The notes: generated by a model not told the origin, from the letters alone. 64,000 nt of DNA from Archegozetes longisetosus (GCA_018873245.2 JAEMBT020000009.1:11753112-11817111); one strand, 5' to 3'. Shown: positions 33,605 through 45,667, counted from the stretch's first letter. Program-made: numbers and translations.

Positions 33605-35641
33605 CTCGATGACAATAAAAAGTTCCATAGTTTGTACCCCTTGAAAAATACTTTCTTTCTATACAAATATTTTGAAAGTTTTCAAAACTTTTGATCAATT
33701 TTTGAACACGCAATTAATGTCATAATCGATTGAAATTAAAAAGAATAAATTAGTTTTTATAACAAAAATAATGCATACTTTATGGGTTATACAAAATAAT
33801 ACAAAATAAGTGAAGTTTAGTTAATTTCAAAGTGATAAATTGAATTTAAGTTTAATTAATATTTTTTAATAATGAATGGAAAAGGTCAATGCTCTATGGA
33901 GGAGAAGATTAGACTTTTATTGCTTTATGTTCAGGGAGAAAGTAAGAGGTAATATTAGAAATTATTAATTCTTGACTAAATAATTTAAACAATAATTAGG
34001 TTTTTTATTTGATTTACTGTTTATATAACTAAGCTCGAAAAGTTTTTAGCGTTCATTTATGAATTAGAGATATCGAAAAATTGAGTTTTGCGACAAAAAC
34101 TAACAGTATATATAAGTTTATTTCTCAAATGAATTGAGGTTATCAAAAATATTTTTATCAATATTAAATCCTTTGCTAAATCTAGTTTCAAAGTTTTAAT
34201 TAGTTTGAATAAAGAGCATATTCGATGGTTTTGCGATAGTCTTGTTTGAACGCTGTTGAGAAGTCTTCAATAAGTGGATGGAAGTAATGAAACGTGTTAT
34301 TATGTTAAGTGATATTATATTGCTTTTTTTTAACTGACTTTATAAAAATTCTAATTAAAAGTACTTGAGAGAAAAAAATTTCGAATTTACTTATACGTTT
34401 AAGAATTTAAGGGCAATTTCATTTATTACCGGTCGAGACCGAAAAACAGTTACAAAGTGGATTAACCAATGGACGGTTGAACACACTTTGACCAGAAAAC
34501 TTGGATCCGGGTTTAATAATTCTTTAAACTCGGACGAAGAATCAGAATTACTGTTGGCGGCTCTCAATTCTACTTTTGATAGTCAAGTTACTTTAAGGAA
34601 TAAATTAGGATTAATGTGTAGTGCTAGAACAGTTGCACGCTGCCTCAGCCAATTCGGAATATTCCGAAGAATAGCTCGAGATGTAGAGATTTTAAGAAGA
34701 CATTTGGAATTGAGGTACAACTTTGCACGTGACCATCGAAATTGGTCCCAAAACCAATGGGACAAAGTTATTTGGACTGGTAAATAATTAAAATTTTGAT
34801 TTATATTATTCTAAAATCATATAATTTTTAAGATGAAAAAATAATGAGTTGTCAGAGTGGTCGAGTTTGGGTTTATCGTCCGAAAGGTACCCAATATGAC
34901 TTGAAATATTTCAATCGAACCACACATAGCGGTTGATTTTCAATAAAACTTCATGACTGTTTCTGGCTATGGTGGACTCGGAATTTTAACTCGAATTCAT
35001 GGTAACTTAAGTTCGAATAAATATTTCGAATTGTTACGAGAAATATTCCCCGTGATCACTGATGAGTTCCCAGAAAACTATTTTATATTTATGCACGACC
35101 GACACCCAGCTCATAATTCTGCCCGAACCCGAAATTTTATTCAAGAAGAATATTCAGAAATTGCTGAACGGATGTTGGATTGGCCACCAAAAGGAGCGGA
35201 CTTAAATCCAATAGAGAATACTTATTTATGGTGTGTCTCAATTCAGTCGATTGTTTGGAATACCGACAAATGCTAATCAACTTTATGAATACAACGAAAT
35301 TATTTGGTCAGCTATTCGGGACCAGAATCTTCAGTCAATGCCTACGCGAATGAATGAATTTTTTGATAATATTGGGGATTAGACTCATTATTGAGATATT
35401 TTTAAAATAAATTTCAGTAATTCAGAATAATAAACAATAAATTCACAAATTTTGTTATCGAAAACGTTAAATTGAACTAAACTAAACTAATTTCCAATTT
35501 TTTTCAATGAATTATAAAACTAATAATAGTATTGCGTGTTCAAAAACTGATCAAAAGTTTTAAAAACTTTCAAAATATTTGTGTAGAAAGAAAGTGTTCT
35601 TCAAGGGGTACAAACTATGGGACTTTTTTATTGTCCACTAG
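33605..35641 (+). mobile_element. Tc1-like DNA transposon (DD38E spacing), about 2.0 kb with long TIRs
   Basis: TIRs of about 110 bp (CTCGATGACAATAAAAAGTT left; CTAGTGGACAATAAAAAAGT inverted right) are flanked by TA (33603-33604; 35642-35643). It lies in the sequence equivalent to the 5' flank of FUT8 copy II (39480-39545), which gives an empty site. A transposase gene occupies the interior. DD38E spacing matches the Intruder-type branch described for Tc1/mariner elements. Confidence 0.82.
33872..35381 (+). pseudogene. Tc1-like transposase with introns, disabled
   Basis: A likely first exon at 33872-33948 starts ATG ('MNGKGQCSMEEKIRLLLLY') and ends AG|GTAATA; its join to the next exon (from about 34360) is one base out of phase. 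The main part has the HTH ('SFITGRDRKTVTKWINQW') and 'DKVIWTG'. A 53-bp intron at 34780-34832 (GTAAAT...TTTAAG, phase 1) restores 'WTDEKIMSCQSGRVWVYRPKGTQYD', so the first catalytic Asp codon is split G|AT. The second Asp is in 'FMHDRHPAHN' and the Glu in 'DLNPIEN', with 38 residues between. Damage: TGA after 'THSG', a frameshift before the segment starting at 34953, and another after 'NPIENTYL'. The 3' end continues in a shifted frame to a TAG at 35381. Confidence 0.78.
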
Positions 35642-35703
35642 TATACATTGATAGCCAGGCCTGTTGGATTGACCGTCATTTCGATAACTAAGCTGATTCA
35701 TAT

Positions 35704-35935
35704 AATGAGACAATAAAATTAGTGCATTTCTGTGTTTCTATTTTTTGTATAACAATTTTAGTATTTTTATATTGCTTTCAAATAACTGATAAATTAAATA
35801 AAGATGAAATTAAAAATAATTGGAAAATATGTAGACTAATTTTCAGTTCGGGTATCAAACTTACAAATATTGAAGGTTTTGAAGATATAAAAAGCTACTG
35901 TGGTCATTGTACTTGCAATAAAACCCAACCTGAAG
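35704..35935 (+). pseudogene. FUT8-like exon 1 relic (copy I)
   Basis: It aligns to FUT8 copy II exon 1 (39597-39828) throughout. A 2-bp deletion four codons after the ATG shifts the frame; beyond it 'CITILVFLYCFQITDKLNKDEIK' and 'CGHCTCNK' are still open. The donor GAAG|GTATAT is kept. Exons 2-4 are absent: similarity ends near 36030 and a LINE follows. The DD38E transposon sits immediately upstream, so promoter disruption and exon loss both affect this copy. Confidence 0.85.
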
Positions 35936-36109
35936 GTATATAACATCTTGTTTTACTCACATTTATATTATTAGACACTATTCGATAGATCTAATTTATT
36001 AAATAGATTTAACTGATATTGACACTCAAACTAGATTGTGAATATAAGTTAAGTTTATATATATAACTAATATAACAGAATTCAGTCAATTATCTAGTTC
36101 TGTTATAAC

Positions 36110-37346
36110 TATGATTGATATTGTCAGAGAAATAAATAATCTAAAAATTAAAAAACTTTCGGTAATGATCCTTTTAGTACCATAATATGAAATATTGTAT
36201 TTCTAGAGCACTTTTTACACTTTTTGAAAATATTAAATTTTCAGCAATACCTCAATATCTTAAAGAAGGAAAAGTTATTCCTGTCTGGAAGTTTGGCATG
36301 GAGAAAAATATATTATCTTATAGACCAGTTTCAGTACAATCTAACTTGAAAACTATTTTTGAAGGCTTGTTACTTTACAGTTTAAGTTTTCATATATTCA
36401 GTAATGACATTATTCCTGAATCTCAATATGGACTCATGCCGGGTCTCGATGTAGAATCTCAACTGATAGACAGTCTTAAGGAAACCTATACAAAATTGGA
36501 TGATGAAAAATGCATTTGCGTAGACTTCATATTTTTTAATTATCAAAATGCATCTGATGTATAATAGATCATGGAAAACTGATAACTGAATTCAACGAAA
36601 TAGGAATTTCTGGTTTATTTTTTGATATCATAGAAAATAACTATGAATTGCAAACAATATATAGTTTTTAATGGAGAAGAATCAACGGCATAATGTTAAT
36701 TTGGGAATTTTACAGGGAAGGGTTATTAGAGTTTAATATATTTGTTAGAAATTTGAAAGATATTTTCAAATTAATAAGCTATATCAATTCGCGGATGATA
36801 TCAGCGTAATGAGTGCTGTATTTGAAATTGTAGTTTAATATGGTTTCCAAAAATTACACAATATTATAGAGTAGAAAAAGTTCAAAGAAAAGCTACAAAA
36901 TATATCTGTTATAAATTGGGTAAAAGATGTTTAAATTAAGGGGATTGGCTTAAAGAATTTAACATATACTCACGAGTTGAAAGAAGGAATTTTAAACCAT
37001 TACTACTATTGGATAAAATCAAGAATAAGTTCAATACTATACCCAATTCTTGGGTTAATGAGTTTTCTTTCAGAAGTACAAGAAATAGATTATTCTAGAT
37101 ATACCTAATAACAGACTACATAATACAGATGAATTTGTTTTCAATAAAACTAAGATATTGTATAACTCACTGCTTTCTAACATAGTGATAGTATTGATGA
37201 TAAGTGTTTCATGGAAAAAGTACAAGACTTTTTATAACTTAATTTAATGTCCATTAATGTTGTCTTGCTATTTATAAACTTTATAGTTTGCAACAAGTTC
37301 GTAATTCCAAGCTATTGCTGAATAAAGATTGTTATTATTATTATTA
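36110..37346 (+). pseudogene. 5'-truncated non-LTR retrotransposon (LINE) with degenerate reverse transcriptase
   Basis: The best open part (36187-36564) reads 'IPQYLKEGKVIPVWKFG', 'YRPVSVQSNLK', 'QYGLMPG', the standard RT order of fingers ('P..K.G..NYRP') and palm. Downstream, across frames, come 'IDHGKLI', a 'GILQG' block, the catalytic 'YQFADDISVM' (about 36783) and a C-terminal 'VQRKATKYI' and 'YSRVERRNF'. It ends with AATAAAG and (TTA)n at 37331-37346, a 3' microsatellite tail like those of CR1/L2/jockey-type LINEs. The family is not fixed. Confidence 0.78.
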
Positions 37347-37349
37347 CAC

Positions 37350-39420
37350 ACGTATATTCAAATGAAGTCAGACTTTGAAGACTTATCTGAATGAATAGGG
37401 CTTAGACAGCGAATGATTTATAATTTTAAGGTTTCAGAACTATTATATTCATTGGCGTTATATCAATTTTTCTCCATATCAACTTTGAGAGTATGAGATA
37501 AGAGGACAAAATTTTGTCGAATAACCCAAAATATTAAACGTATTTTTAAGCTACAGAAAAGCAAATAGCAGTAAATTAGTAATAAATTACTATTCATTCA
37601 ACAAATTGAAACTTTTTTCTTTTATGACTGAAGAATCTAAGAAAATAAATTTTCTATCCTTCAAATAACGTCTCGCTGAAGATTTTTGCTAGATTTGAGA
37701 TGAATACAGTTAAGATAGATCTTCAAAGTATACACCTATGCACAAAACTATCTTTAGTTGATTAAATTCGAATAACTTTTGACTGGACGATTCGAATTTC
37801 AAACCGATTTCAGTTTTGAGTAGTTGAATAATCAGCATTTTTAAATCTAGAATATTTTTTCAAAAGTCACCAGGATCGTTGAGCTAGAAGGTTTTAGAAT
37901 TTTACTTAATTTTTCATGTATTTAAATGTTTTTCAGGAAGTATTGCTTTTTAAAAAGTCAATAAAAATAACTAGATCAAATTAGGTAAAACGAATTTATT
38001 CAAAATAATCAAGATAAAACAAATCTTTAAGAAAATTTTTCAATAAATAAGGAAACGCACTATTGGAGATAACTATCTTTAGTCAGTTAAACACAAATAA
38101 CTTTTAAATGGCTAATTCAAATTTTAAACTGATTTCAGCTCTGAGTAGCTAGATAATCAGCATTTTAAAATTTTTTAAATTTTTGAACAAATATAGAAGT
38201 AAAAATGAGAAATGCTTTGGAAGTTAAAAATTAGTTTTCTAAATAACTGAAAACCGAATGAATATTGGATAACTGATAACATTTGAGATGTTCAAGGCTT
38301 TGTTCTTCCACATACAAGGCGATTTAATTGACATGTGAAAATATTATTTTCTGAACAACTTTTTGCTCTAGCTTATCACAAGATCTCAATCCTAATTAAA
38401 ATGTTGGTTCTATGATAAAGGCACTGATCAGAAGTGAGCGCCCGGCCATCAATTCAAAAGAGGAACTGGTGGCAGCCCTTCAAAATGCTTATCAAACAAT
38501 GTGTGGTGCATCCTGCAGACAATATTTTATTAATTTATTAAATTCAACGCCCAATCGATTGCAGGAAGTGCTAGAGGCGACCGGCGGTCACACCAGCAAT
38601 TGATTCTTACTTGAGCTTAACTTTGTAAATATTTCCATATTTATTGAAAATTTTCTTGAAAATTTGCTTTATGTTAATTACTTTGAATAAATTTATTTTT
38701 ACTTAATTTAATCTAGTTATTGCTATCGATCTTTTTAAAGCAATATCTCTTGAAATTTGTTTAAATATAAGGAAAATTAAGTTTAAATTTTAAAATACTC
38801 TAGATCAATGATTCTAGTGACTTTTGAAAAAATATTCTAGATTTAAAAATACTGATTATTCAGCTACTCAAAACTGAAATCGGTTTGAAATTCGAATCAT
38901 CCAGTCAAAAGTTATTCGACTTTAATCAACTAAAGATAGTTTTGTCCATGAGTGTATGTTTATTTACTATGATTTAATTAATTTAATTAGTCAAACAGTC
39001 TTTATATAATGAATGTGTTATAATTTAAATGCTTAAATTATGAGTGTCAACCTTAGGTATTTGGAAACTATATTATTATTACTTAAAAATTGTGAATGCA
39101 GAAAAATCTAACTTCCACAGCACTCAAATAGTTTTTAGGGTATAATATAAGACTCTAGCAAATAACATGGATTAAGTGTTGTTAATGTCTAAAAAGTTAT
39201 AAACATGAAGTTTACCGAATAAAGAATGAGTAGTACGATAATAGTGTTGAAAAATAATAAGAAAATAATAAAAAATAATTAAAGGAAATAAAGTTGTAAT
39301 TCAATGCGACGTATCATAGCATTTGCCTCGTTTATTAATATAACAATATCGTTAAATAGTTTAAATTCTACACAACTATTTCCTTATTTGTTTGTTCAAA
39401 TTATTTCATGAACACACCCT
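37350..39420. repeat. Duplicated non-coding module, copy F, upstream of FUT8 copy II
   Basis: The module is split by a 1.2-kb mariner derivative at 37733-38954. It lacks the pogo-like MITE and so supplies the empty site for it. It ends close to FUT8 exon 1, so it is probably part of the 5' regulatory region of this gene. Confidence 0.7.
37733..38954 (+). mobile_element. Mariner/Tc1 deletion derivative, about 1.2 kb, long TIRs
   Basis: TIRs of at least 150 bp start CACCTATGCACAAAACTATC and, inverted, CACTCATGGACAAAACTATC. TA flanks at 37731-37732 and 38955-38956, and module A gives the empty site (CAAAGTATTTG). Inside, 38412-38603 encodes only the end of a transposase ('LVAALQNAYQTM', 'LLNSTPNRLQEVLEATGGHT'), the usual C-terminal 'sMp.R..avi...G..t' motif. 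Catalytic residues are absent, so it is non-autonomous. Confidence 0.8.
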
Positions 39421-39596
39421 CACCGTTTTATACTTTTCAGGTTTGTCTTACATTTCATTTATAATCTATTCTGGAATCAATATAGTTTTGAAGTTTAAAG
39501 ACTCTATTTCCCTAATAGTGAATACGCAATCGTTGTCCATTAATGGCCAGGCCTGTTAGATTGATCATCATTTGGATAACTAAATTGATTAATATA

Positions 39597-41982
39597 ATGA
39601 GATATAATAAAATTAGAATGTTTCTGTGGTTTTATTTTTGTATAACAATTTTATTATTTTTGTATTGTTTTCTAATTAATGATATGTTAAATAAGGATGA
39701 AATTAAAAATAATTGGAAAATATGTAGACCAATTCTCAGTCCGGATATCAAGCTCACAAATATTGAAAATTTTAAAAATATAAAAAACGACTGTGGTCAT
39801 TGTATTTGCAATAAAATTCAACTTAAAGGTATATAATATTTTATTTACATTTACATTATTATATACTTAGATGATTCACAATTCATTAAATTAGATGGGT
39901 TTAATGGATTTAACTGATACAAACTCTCAAAATGTTTCTATTGCAGTAATGTTAGAATCAGTAGATCACTTAAGAAGATCTCATACAACAGCTCAAGAAT
40001 TGTTTAATTACTTATCGGTGACATTAAATAAAACTAATATTTTGAACAAATCGACGAAAGATAAAATATTGCAAGAAGTCAGTGATATTAAAAAGTAAGA
40101 AAATTATTACATAAATCATATTATCAAAGCTTTAGGATTTAACGCAATTTAATCGATTAATTATAAGACTTTAAAAACATATCTAAACTTCGGAATTAAT
40201 TTAATTAAAAAAATGCAATTAAAGAATAATTCAAAACAGTCATTGACTCATTTAGTTTAATCTTATCTTTCATATTTTCTACTTTAATCAAACAAATTTT
40301 AGATATTTAAATAGTTAGAAATCATTCATTTCTATTCCTCGAAATAAATAATTTGAATTAAATTTACTTGCATATATTAAATATTCATATAAATCTAGTG
40401 TTATACAACTGGAAATCGAAAAGGCCACCAAATCATTAGGAATTGACGAAATCAAATATTTACGATTGAAGCAGATTTCAGAAGAAATTCAGTCAAAAAT
40501 AACGAGGCTTCAAAACCCACCAAAAGGAGCTTGTGATAAAGTTCCTAAATTGGTTTGTAAGCTTCGCATTGACGCTGGTTTTGCATCTGGTATTCACGAA
40601 GTATTATGGTGTCTATTATCAGCTTATTATAAAAACCAAACTGTTATATTGGCTCCTAATTGGAATAGATATTTCGGTCGAAATCTAGAATTTTGGGAGA
40701 GAATATTTTTGCCATTTTTCAGTCGTTCTCGAGAGAGTTGGGACAAAGTTTTTCTTCCATTGAGTAGTATATGCAATTACACAGAATTACCCAGTGATCA
40801 ACTTCAGGAAATTCCACGACCAAATAGCGTAATTGCAAGGAGGCTGATGAATGAATTGCCGAAGGGTTTTGGAGTGGATTTGATAAAGTTGTTGGATAGT
40901 CCGAATTCATGGTTTCATGCACAATTCATCGGATACATAATGCGACCTCAACCTAGACTTCAGGCACATTTGGACAATTTCAAACGTCAAATCAATCACA
41001 AACATCCAATCGTTGGAATACAAATTAGGAGAACTGACAAACTCACTTATACCGAAGCTCTTTATTATCCGTTATCTGATTATATGTTTTATGTGAAGGA
41101 CTATTTCGACAAATTAGAGTTGACTGGCAAGGTATCAGAAAGACTGGTTTACGTGGCATCAGACGATCCGTCAGTATTGAAAGAACTCGTAAAAGAATAT
41201 CCCAAATATAAATTCGTTGGTAGCGCTTCAATAGCACAGGTGGCAGAACAACAAACAACTAGATATTCAAATGATTCTCTTTGGGGAGTTCTGACTGATA
41301 TTCACATGTTGTCAGAATCGGACTACATTGTTTGTACATTTAGTTCAGCCGTAAGTTGTGATTAAATATATTTGTTAATATTTATTAAAGTCCACTTAAG
41401 TGTAGTGATCAATGAGTCGAACTTTAAGGCTAAAGTCTCAGGTTCGTGTCTCGTAGGTACTACGCTTCTTTGAAGGCGATATATTATCCATATATCCCTC
41501 TATATAGCCGCCTCTCGCCCTTTCCATTTATCTTGTCCAACCGCCTTAGTATAAGCTCACTTAGTAACTGGTGCTTGCGTGAGGCTCCTAAATAGCAGTT
41601 CGATATTGAAGATGAATGAATGAATATTTAGTCAATTTTTTCTTAGATATGTCGTTTATCGTATCAACTGATGCGTTTTAAGACATTAGACGCTTCATTC
41701 AAATATCGTTCTTTAGATGTTCCCTTCCATTATCATCACTCACTAACACCAAAAAGAACTGCTCTTTACAATCATTCTCCGAAATCTTCAGATCAATGGA
41801 ATCTTAAAGTAGGTGATAGTCTATATGAAAGAATTCGTGGTGCACATACAGAATGGTTCGATCAGGCCATCAATGGTAGAGGTTGGGACACATATTTCTA
41901 TGCCTCTAATTCATCGAGTAATCAAAGATTTTATAAACTTTATCCCTACTATAAAGTGTTTGACAACATCACTCTAGTATAG
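39597..41982 (+). CDS. Alpha-1,6-fucosyltransferase (FUT8-like), copy II, four exons, intact
   Basis: Exons 39597-39828, 39947-40094, 40399-41350 and 41647-41982 (intron phases 1, 2, 0) encode 555 residues (human FUT8 575). Layout: short cytoplasmic N-terminus and signal-anchor (~8-25), stem/coiled-coil (to ~160), GT23 domain with 'VGIQIRRTDK' (332-341; the RR pair binds GDP-fucose), 'YVASDD' (378-383) and 'SLWGVLTDIHMLSESDYIVCTFSSA' spread over 420-444, then the C-terminal SH3-like domain (~475-550). Known reaction: transfer of fucose from GDP-fucose to the innermost GlcNAc of N-glycans in the Golgi. The start at 39597 is chosen because copy III starts there too; an in-frame ATG at 39543 would add 18 residues. 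Intron 3 carries a SINE. Confidence 0.9.
41387..41626 (+). mobile_element. tRNA-derived SINE in intron 3 of FUT8 copy II
   Basis: The head has TAAGTGTAGTGATC (A-box-like) and AGGTTCGTGTCTC (B-box-like), and the tail is (GAAT)n. AATATTTA is found just outside both ends and may be the target-site duplication. The position is shared with the other FUT8 copies. Confidence 0.75.
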
Positions 41983-42192
41983 GTATACAGACTTTTTAAT
42001 AATTTCCGAAAATATTTCACATATATGATGTTTTTAGTTATGATTATGTATATATTCCACTCTTAACAACTTTATCTTAGAACAAGTTTAGTTTCATTTC
42101 TTAATATTGAAACTAACTCTAATTCATACGATTTGATCTAATATATTAAATTTCATACTTTTTTTAATATTTTAAATATATTCTCTGAAAAA

Positions 42193-43536
42193 TGGTGAAG
42201 AGTATTGGTCTGGAATCTTGAACTTCAAGCCCGAGCTTCTATAAGCGCAGCTCAGAATTGTTGAGCTTAGAGCTGCTCTTCTGTTAAATTCGGTTTGAGC
42301 TGCGCTTGTGCGAGGAAGCTCGGGCCTAGGCTGTGAGCTGCGCTGCTGAGTTTATTTTTAAAATTAAAATAATGAGTAGCAATCTTCATAACAGGTATTT
42401 ATTTCAAGTTATAATGAAGTATTTGTATAAAAATACATTTATTTTGATCGTAAAGTTTGAACAATGAATTCACACTTCGACATAGGTGTAGGGTGACCAC
42501 CTCTGGCTCGACTCACGACGGGACAGAAGTATCAAAGGGGGGACCCTTACATTTTTAAAAAGAAAAATGCCCATTTATTAGTCATTACAAATATTTAGGT
42601 GTCAAACAATTCTTTCTAATATTTAAACATTGAAGATTATTAGTCATGGTTGATTTCAAAAGTATATTTTCCCTTAGAAACGGCATCTTTCAAAGTTATT
42701 CAAAGGTAAGAAATACTGGTTTATATCAGATATGTCAAGACAGAAAAGATTAATTCAATAACTTTTGATTGTAAACCACAGGTGCCCAAAACATTAAATT
42801 GAATTTCTTAATCCCTTATCATTTGTAAAATAAATTCAATGTTTGAATTTTTAAGAAATATTTTCTAAGCATATTTTTCAAAATGAAAATTGAAAAACGG
42901 GACAACTAATTGTCCCGTCGAGAGTTTTGGTCTGACGGGATTTTTGTCTTTCATCTTTAAATAGACGGGACTGTCCCGTCAAAAACGGGACGGGTGGTCA
43001 CCCTACATAGGTGTCTTATAAATAATTGTGAGCCTTCTGATTGTATTTCACTTGTCAAGTCATGTTGATAAAGATTTCAAACAATTTTCTCTCATTTTGA
43101 ATAATTTAAAAAAATTATACGAAATTATCTTATTTTCGAATATAAAGAGGCCTAAGCTGTGAATAGAAATGTAATTTTAAGGCCCAAATCATCATTAATT
43201 CTCTCTTCAAATAAACAGTTATAACATTAAATTTCAGTTTAAAGTAAAATTTATTTTGAAAACAACGATTCAAAATTTAGATATTCATCTCCTCATTCAA
43301 TTCTATAGATCTAATTCAATACCTAACTTGCTAACATATATGTATGAGAAACAGTTCAATAATCATTACTACTTCACAGTTAATACTACTTTTGCTTTAT
43401 TAAATAAGTTGGGTTCAAATGAGCTGAGCTCGAAGCTCAACAGCTTGAGCTTGAAGCTTGAGCTTAAAAGCTCGAAGACAGCTAAAATTAAGCTTCAAGC
43501 GCAGCACAGCTCACAGCTAGCTTACGCTCTTCACTA
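42193..43536. mobile_element. hAT-type non-autonomous element, GAGCT-rich ends, 8-bp duplication CTGAAAAA
   Basis: TIRs TGGTGAAGAG and, inverted, TAGTGAAGAG. CTGAAAAA occurs at 42185-42192 and 43537-43544. Both subterminal regions (42210-42360, 43410-43530) are packed with AGCTC/GAGCT motifs, as expected of transposase-binding subterminal repeats. No transposase is encoded. A second hAT MITE is nested inside. Confidence 0.85.
42489..43005. mobile_element. Nested hAT MITE, 517 bp, duplication CATAGGTG
   Basis: TIRs TAGGGTGACCACC...GGTGGTCACCCTA followed inward by CGTCCCG/ACGGGAC motifs. The 8-bp duplication CATAGGTG is exact at 42481-42488 and 43006-43013. It inserted into the element at 42193-43536, so it is the younger of the two. 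Confidence 0.9.
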
Positions 43537-43549
43537 CTGAAAAACATAT

Positions 43550-43990
43550 ATTATTCTATGGTTTCAAATTAATACATAGCTATGAGAAATGTTGTGTTAT
43601 GTTATCATTCATGTCAGACTATAATAATTGATATTATATGAGATTGAATTCTTTACCATCTTATAACAAATGGAGAATAATAATTAAAAATTAAATTCTA
43701 TAACAGGAAGGATAACAGATTAGGTGATTTTCTTGTTGCTATCGCGGATTATTAAGTTTTCAAATGTACAGTTATATTGAATCACTCAGAGCGTTAGTTA
43801 ATTATTTTGACATAAGATTGAATGGAATTATATTATCTGAAGTTAATTTGGTCAATAAATTATTACATTATTCTTATAGCCTTCTCTTATTAATATAGAG
43901 AAAGAATTGTCTGATTACTGGATTTATATCTTGATACAATATGTAAATTAGATTAATCGATAATAACCTTAAATTAAACGAAAGAGTAAA
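43550..43990. repeat. FUT8 3' flank, segmentally duplicated at 62925-63240
   Basis: GTTATGTTATCATTCATGTC..., GGATTATTAAGTTTTCAAATG and GAAGTTAATTTGGTCAATAA recur in order downstream of FUT8 copy III. The duplicated block therefore runs from the upstream module through the gene to beyond its 3' end. Confidence 0.7.
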
Positions 43991-43999
43991 TGGGCTTGT

Positions 44000-45180
44000 G
44001 AAAACGCGATATGTCCATTTGAAGCTTTGCTTTAAAATATTCCTTTGTTCTATTTCAAAATACCAAAATGGCTTATTATCAAAGCATTAGTAATTATCAG
44101 AGTCGAGACTTTCCGGATCGTCCGGAATTTTTTAATGCGTGCAAATCGAACGAAAAAAGACTTAAGAAACATCGATAAACTAATATTAAGAAAATTTTCA
44201 ATTTCTACGCTCCGGAAAAATCCGGAATCTTTGATATTTCTTCGGAATTCCGGAATTTTCAATTTTAATCTGAAAAAAATACTTTTAATGACTTTATATG
44301 TATTTAAGTCTTAGGATTAAAATATTTATTATCAGATATGGTTAGTCTGAACACATATTTTAAGAAATAAGTAGCCTTAAGTTTACAAACAGGTTCATAA
44401 CTGATTTAGTATTAGTTAATTCAGCACTTTTCTTTCACTTGAGTATCTTCTCATTCATTTCTATTCTATTCTCTAAAAGTGAATGTATATTTTCTATGAT
44501 TTAAATAAATTTGCCCGAATTTTCCGGAATTTACAGGAATTTATTGACATTTAGTCTGGAATTTGTCAATTATTTAGTCCGGAAAGTCTCGACTCTGGTA
44601 ATTATATATTGTATTTAGTCACTCAGATTTACCAATTCAATTTATTTTGATGAAACACTTAAGGTTATGAGTACAAGTATTGAAGACTAGTTTTAAATCG
44701 AAGGCAAATTAGATTTTTGAATTTAGAACCAATCAAACCTTTATTATCTTTTCAAACTTTTAGCTTCACTTCAATACAGTTTCATATGAATGCGACTGAG
44801 CATAAATAATCATTTCTTATAGTGCTGCATGTAAATCATTCATATATTATCATTTTTTATACTTTCAAAACTTTTGTGGATTAAACTCTTCATAGATTAA
44901 TTTCGGCATTATTTTGCCATTAATTGAGTTGAATAATTAACTGAAGTAAAAACCTATATTTATATATACCTTAATATAAACATTTTAACGTTGTTTAGTC
45001 TTAAATGTAAGACTCAGATTCAAAAAGTATATTCAGTTATTCTATAAGGCTAAATGTCTGAGACTTAATACTAAATCATAAGTTTTGGTTTAAGTTATAT
45101 AATTATTTAGAAGCCCTCTGATATTTAAAGATAGATATTTGATAGAAGCTCGTCTTGCAATTAAAACCTCGATTTGCTTC
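44000..45180. repeat. Old segmental duplication, paralogous to about 49540-50440
   Basis: Several anchors are collinear: ATTTGAAGCTTTG, the 'CAATATTTTTCTGAA...TTAAG' part, ACTTTTAGCTTSACTTCAATA, 'GACTCAGATTYAAAAA' and GGAAGCCCT-like ends. Neither copy shows coding potential. The pair is useful because each copy lacks the other's MITE. Confidence 0.6.
44098..44597. mobile_element. hAT-type MITE, 500 bp, duplication GTAATTAT
   Basis: TIRs CAGAGTCGAGACTTTCCGGA and its inverse. The exact 8-bp duplication GTAATTAT is at 44090-44097 and 44598-44605. TCCGGA and GGAATT motifs cluster at both subterminal regions. The paralogous segment near 49600 (AAAGTACTAGTTTCTATATG) is an empty site. Confidence 0.9.
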
Positions 45181-45667
45181 CATTGCTGTGGGGTCTGAAT
45201 ATATCGTTCATTTGCCAATAATCTCATTTAAATCATTAAAATTGTGTCAGCTTTTAATAATTGAAGCGTGAAATCGAAAAATCAGACATCTCGTCTTTAT
45301 TTTAGTTTATAAAAAGGTCTATACATAATTTACTGCTTATATTGGTATGTAGACCTGACATCTATCGTATCAAACTTTTTGATTTAGTTTCGGTAAATGT
45401 TTATAAAATCTTGAATAAAATAAATTTGAATTTTAATAAATTATTTTCATAACCGAGCAGTTGTTGGACAGTGCTTTGATTAAATTGAATAAATAAAAGA
45501 AAACTTACTAATTTTTGAAAATGAGTCATATATACTAACTCTATGTCAAGCTCTGAAATGTATCAATATTACCGATATTGTGGGCCTTTTGTTTTGTTAT
45601 GTCTGATTTTTCCATATTACGCTTCAGTTAGTGATCTTATCCTTTCTATTAATTAGTGTATATATAT

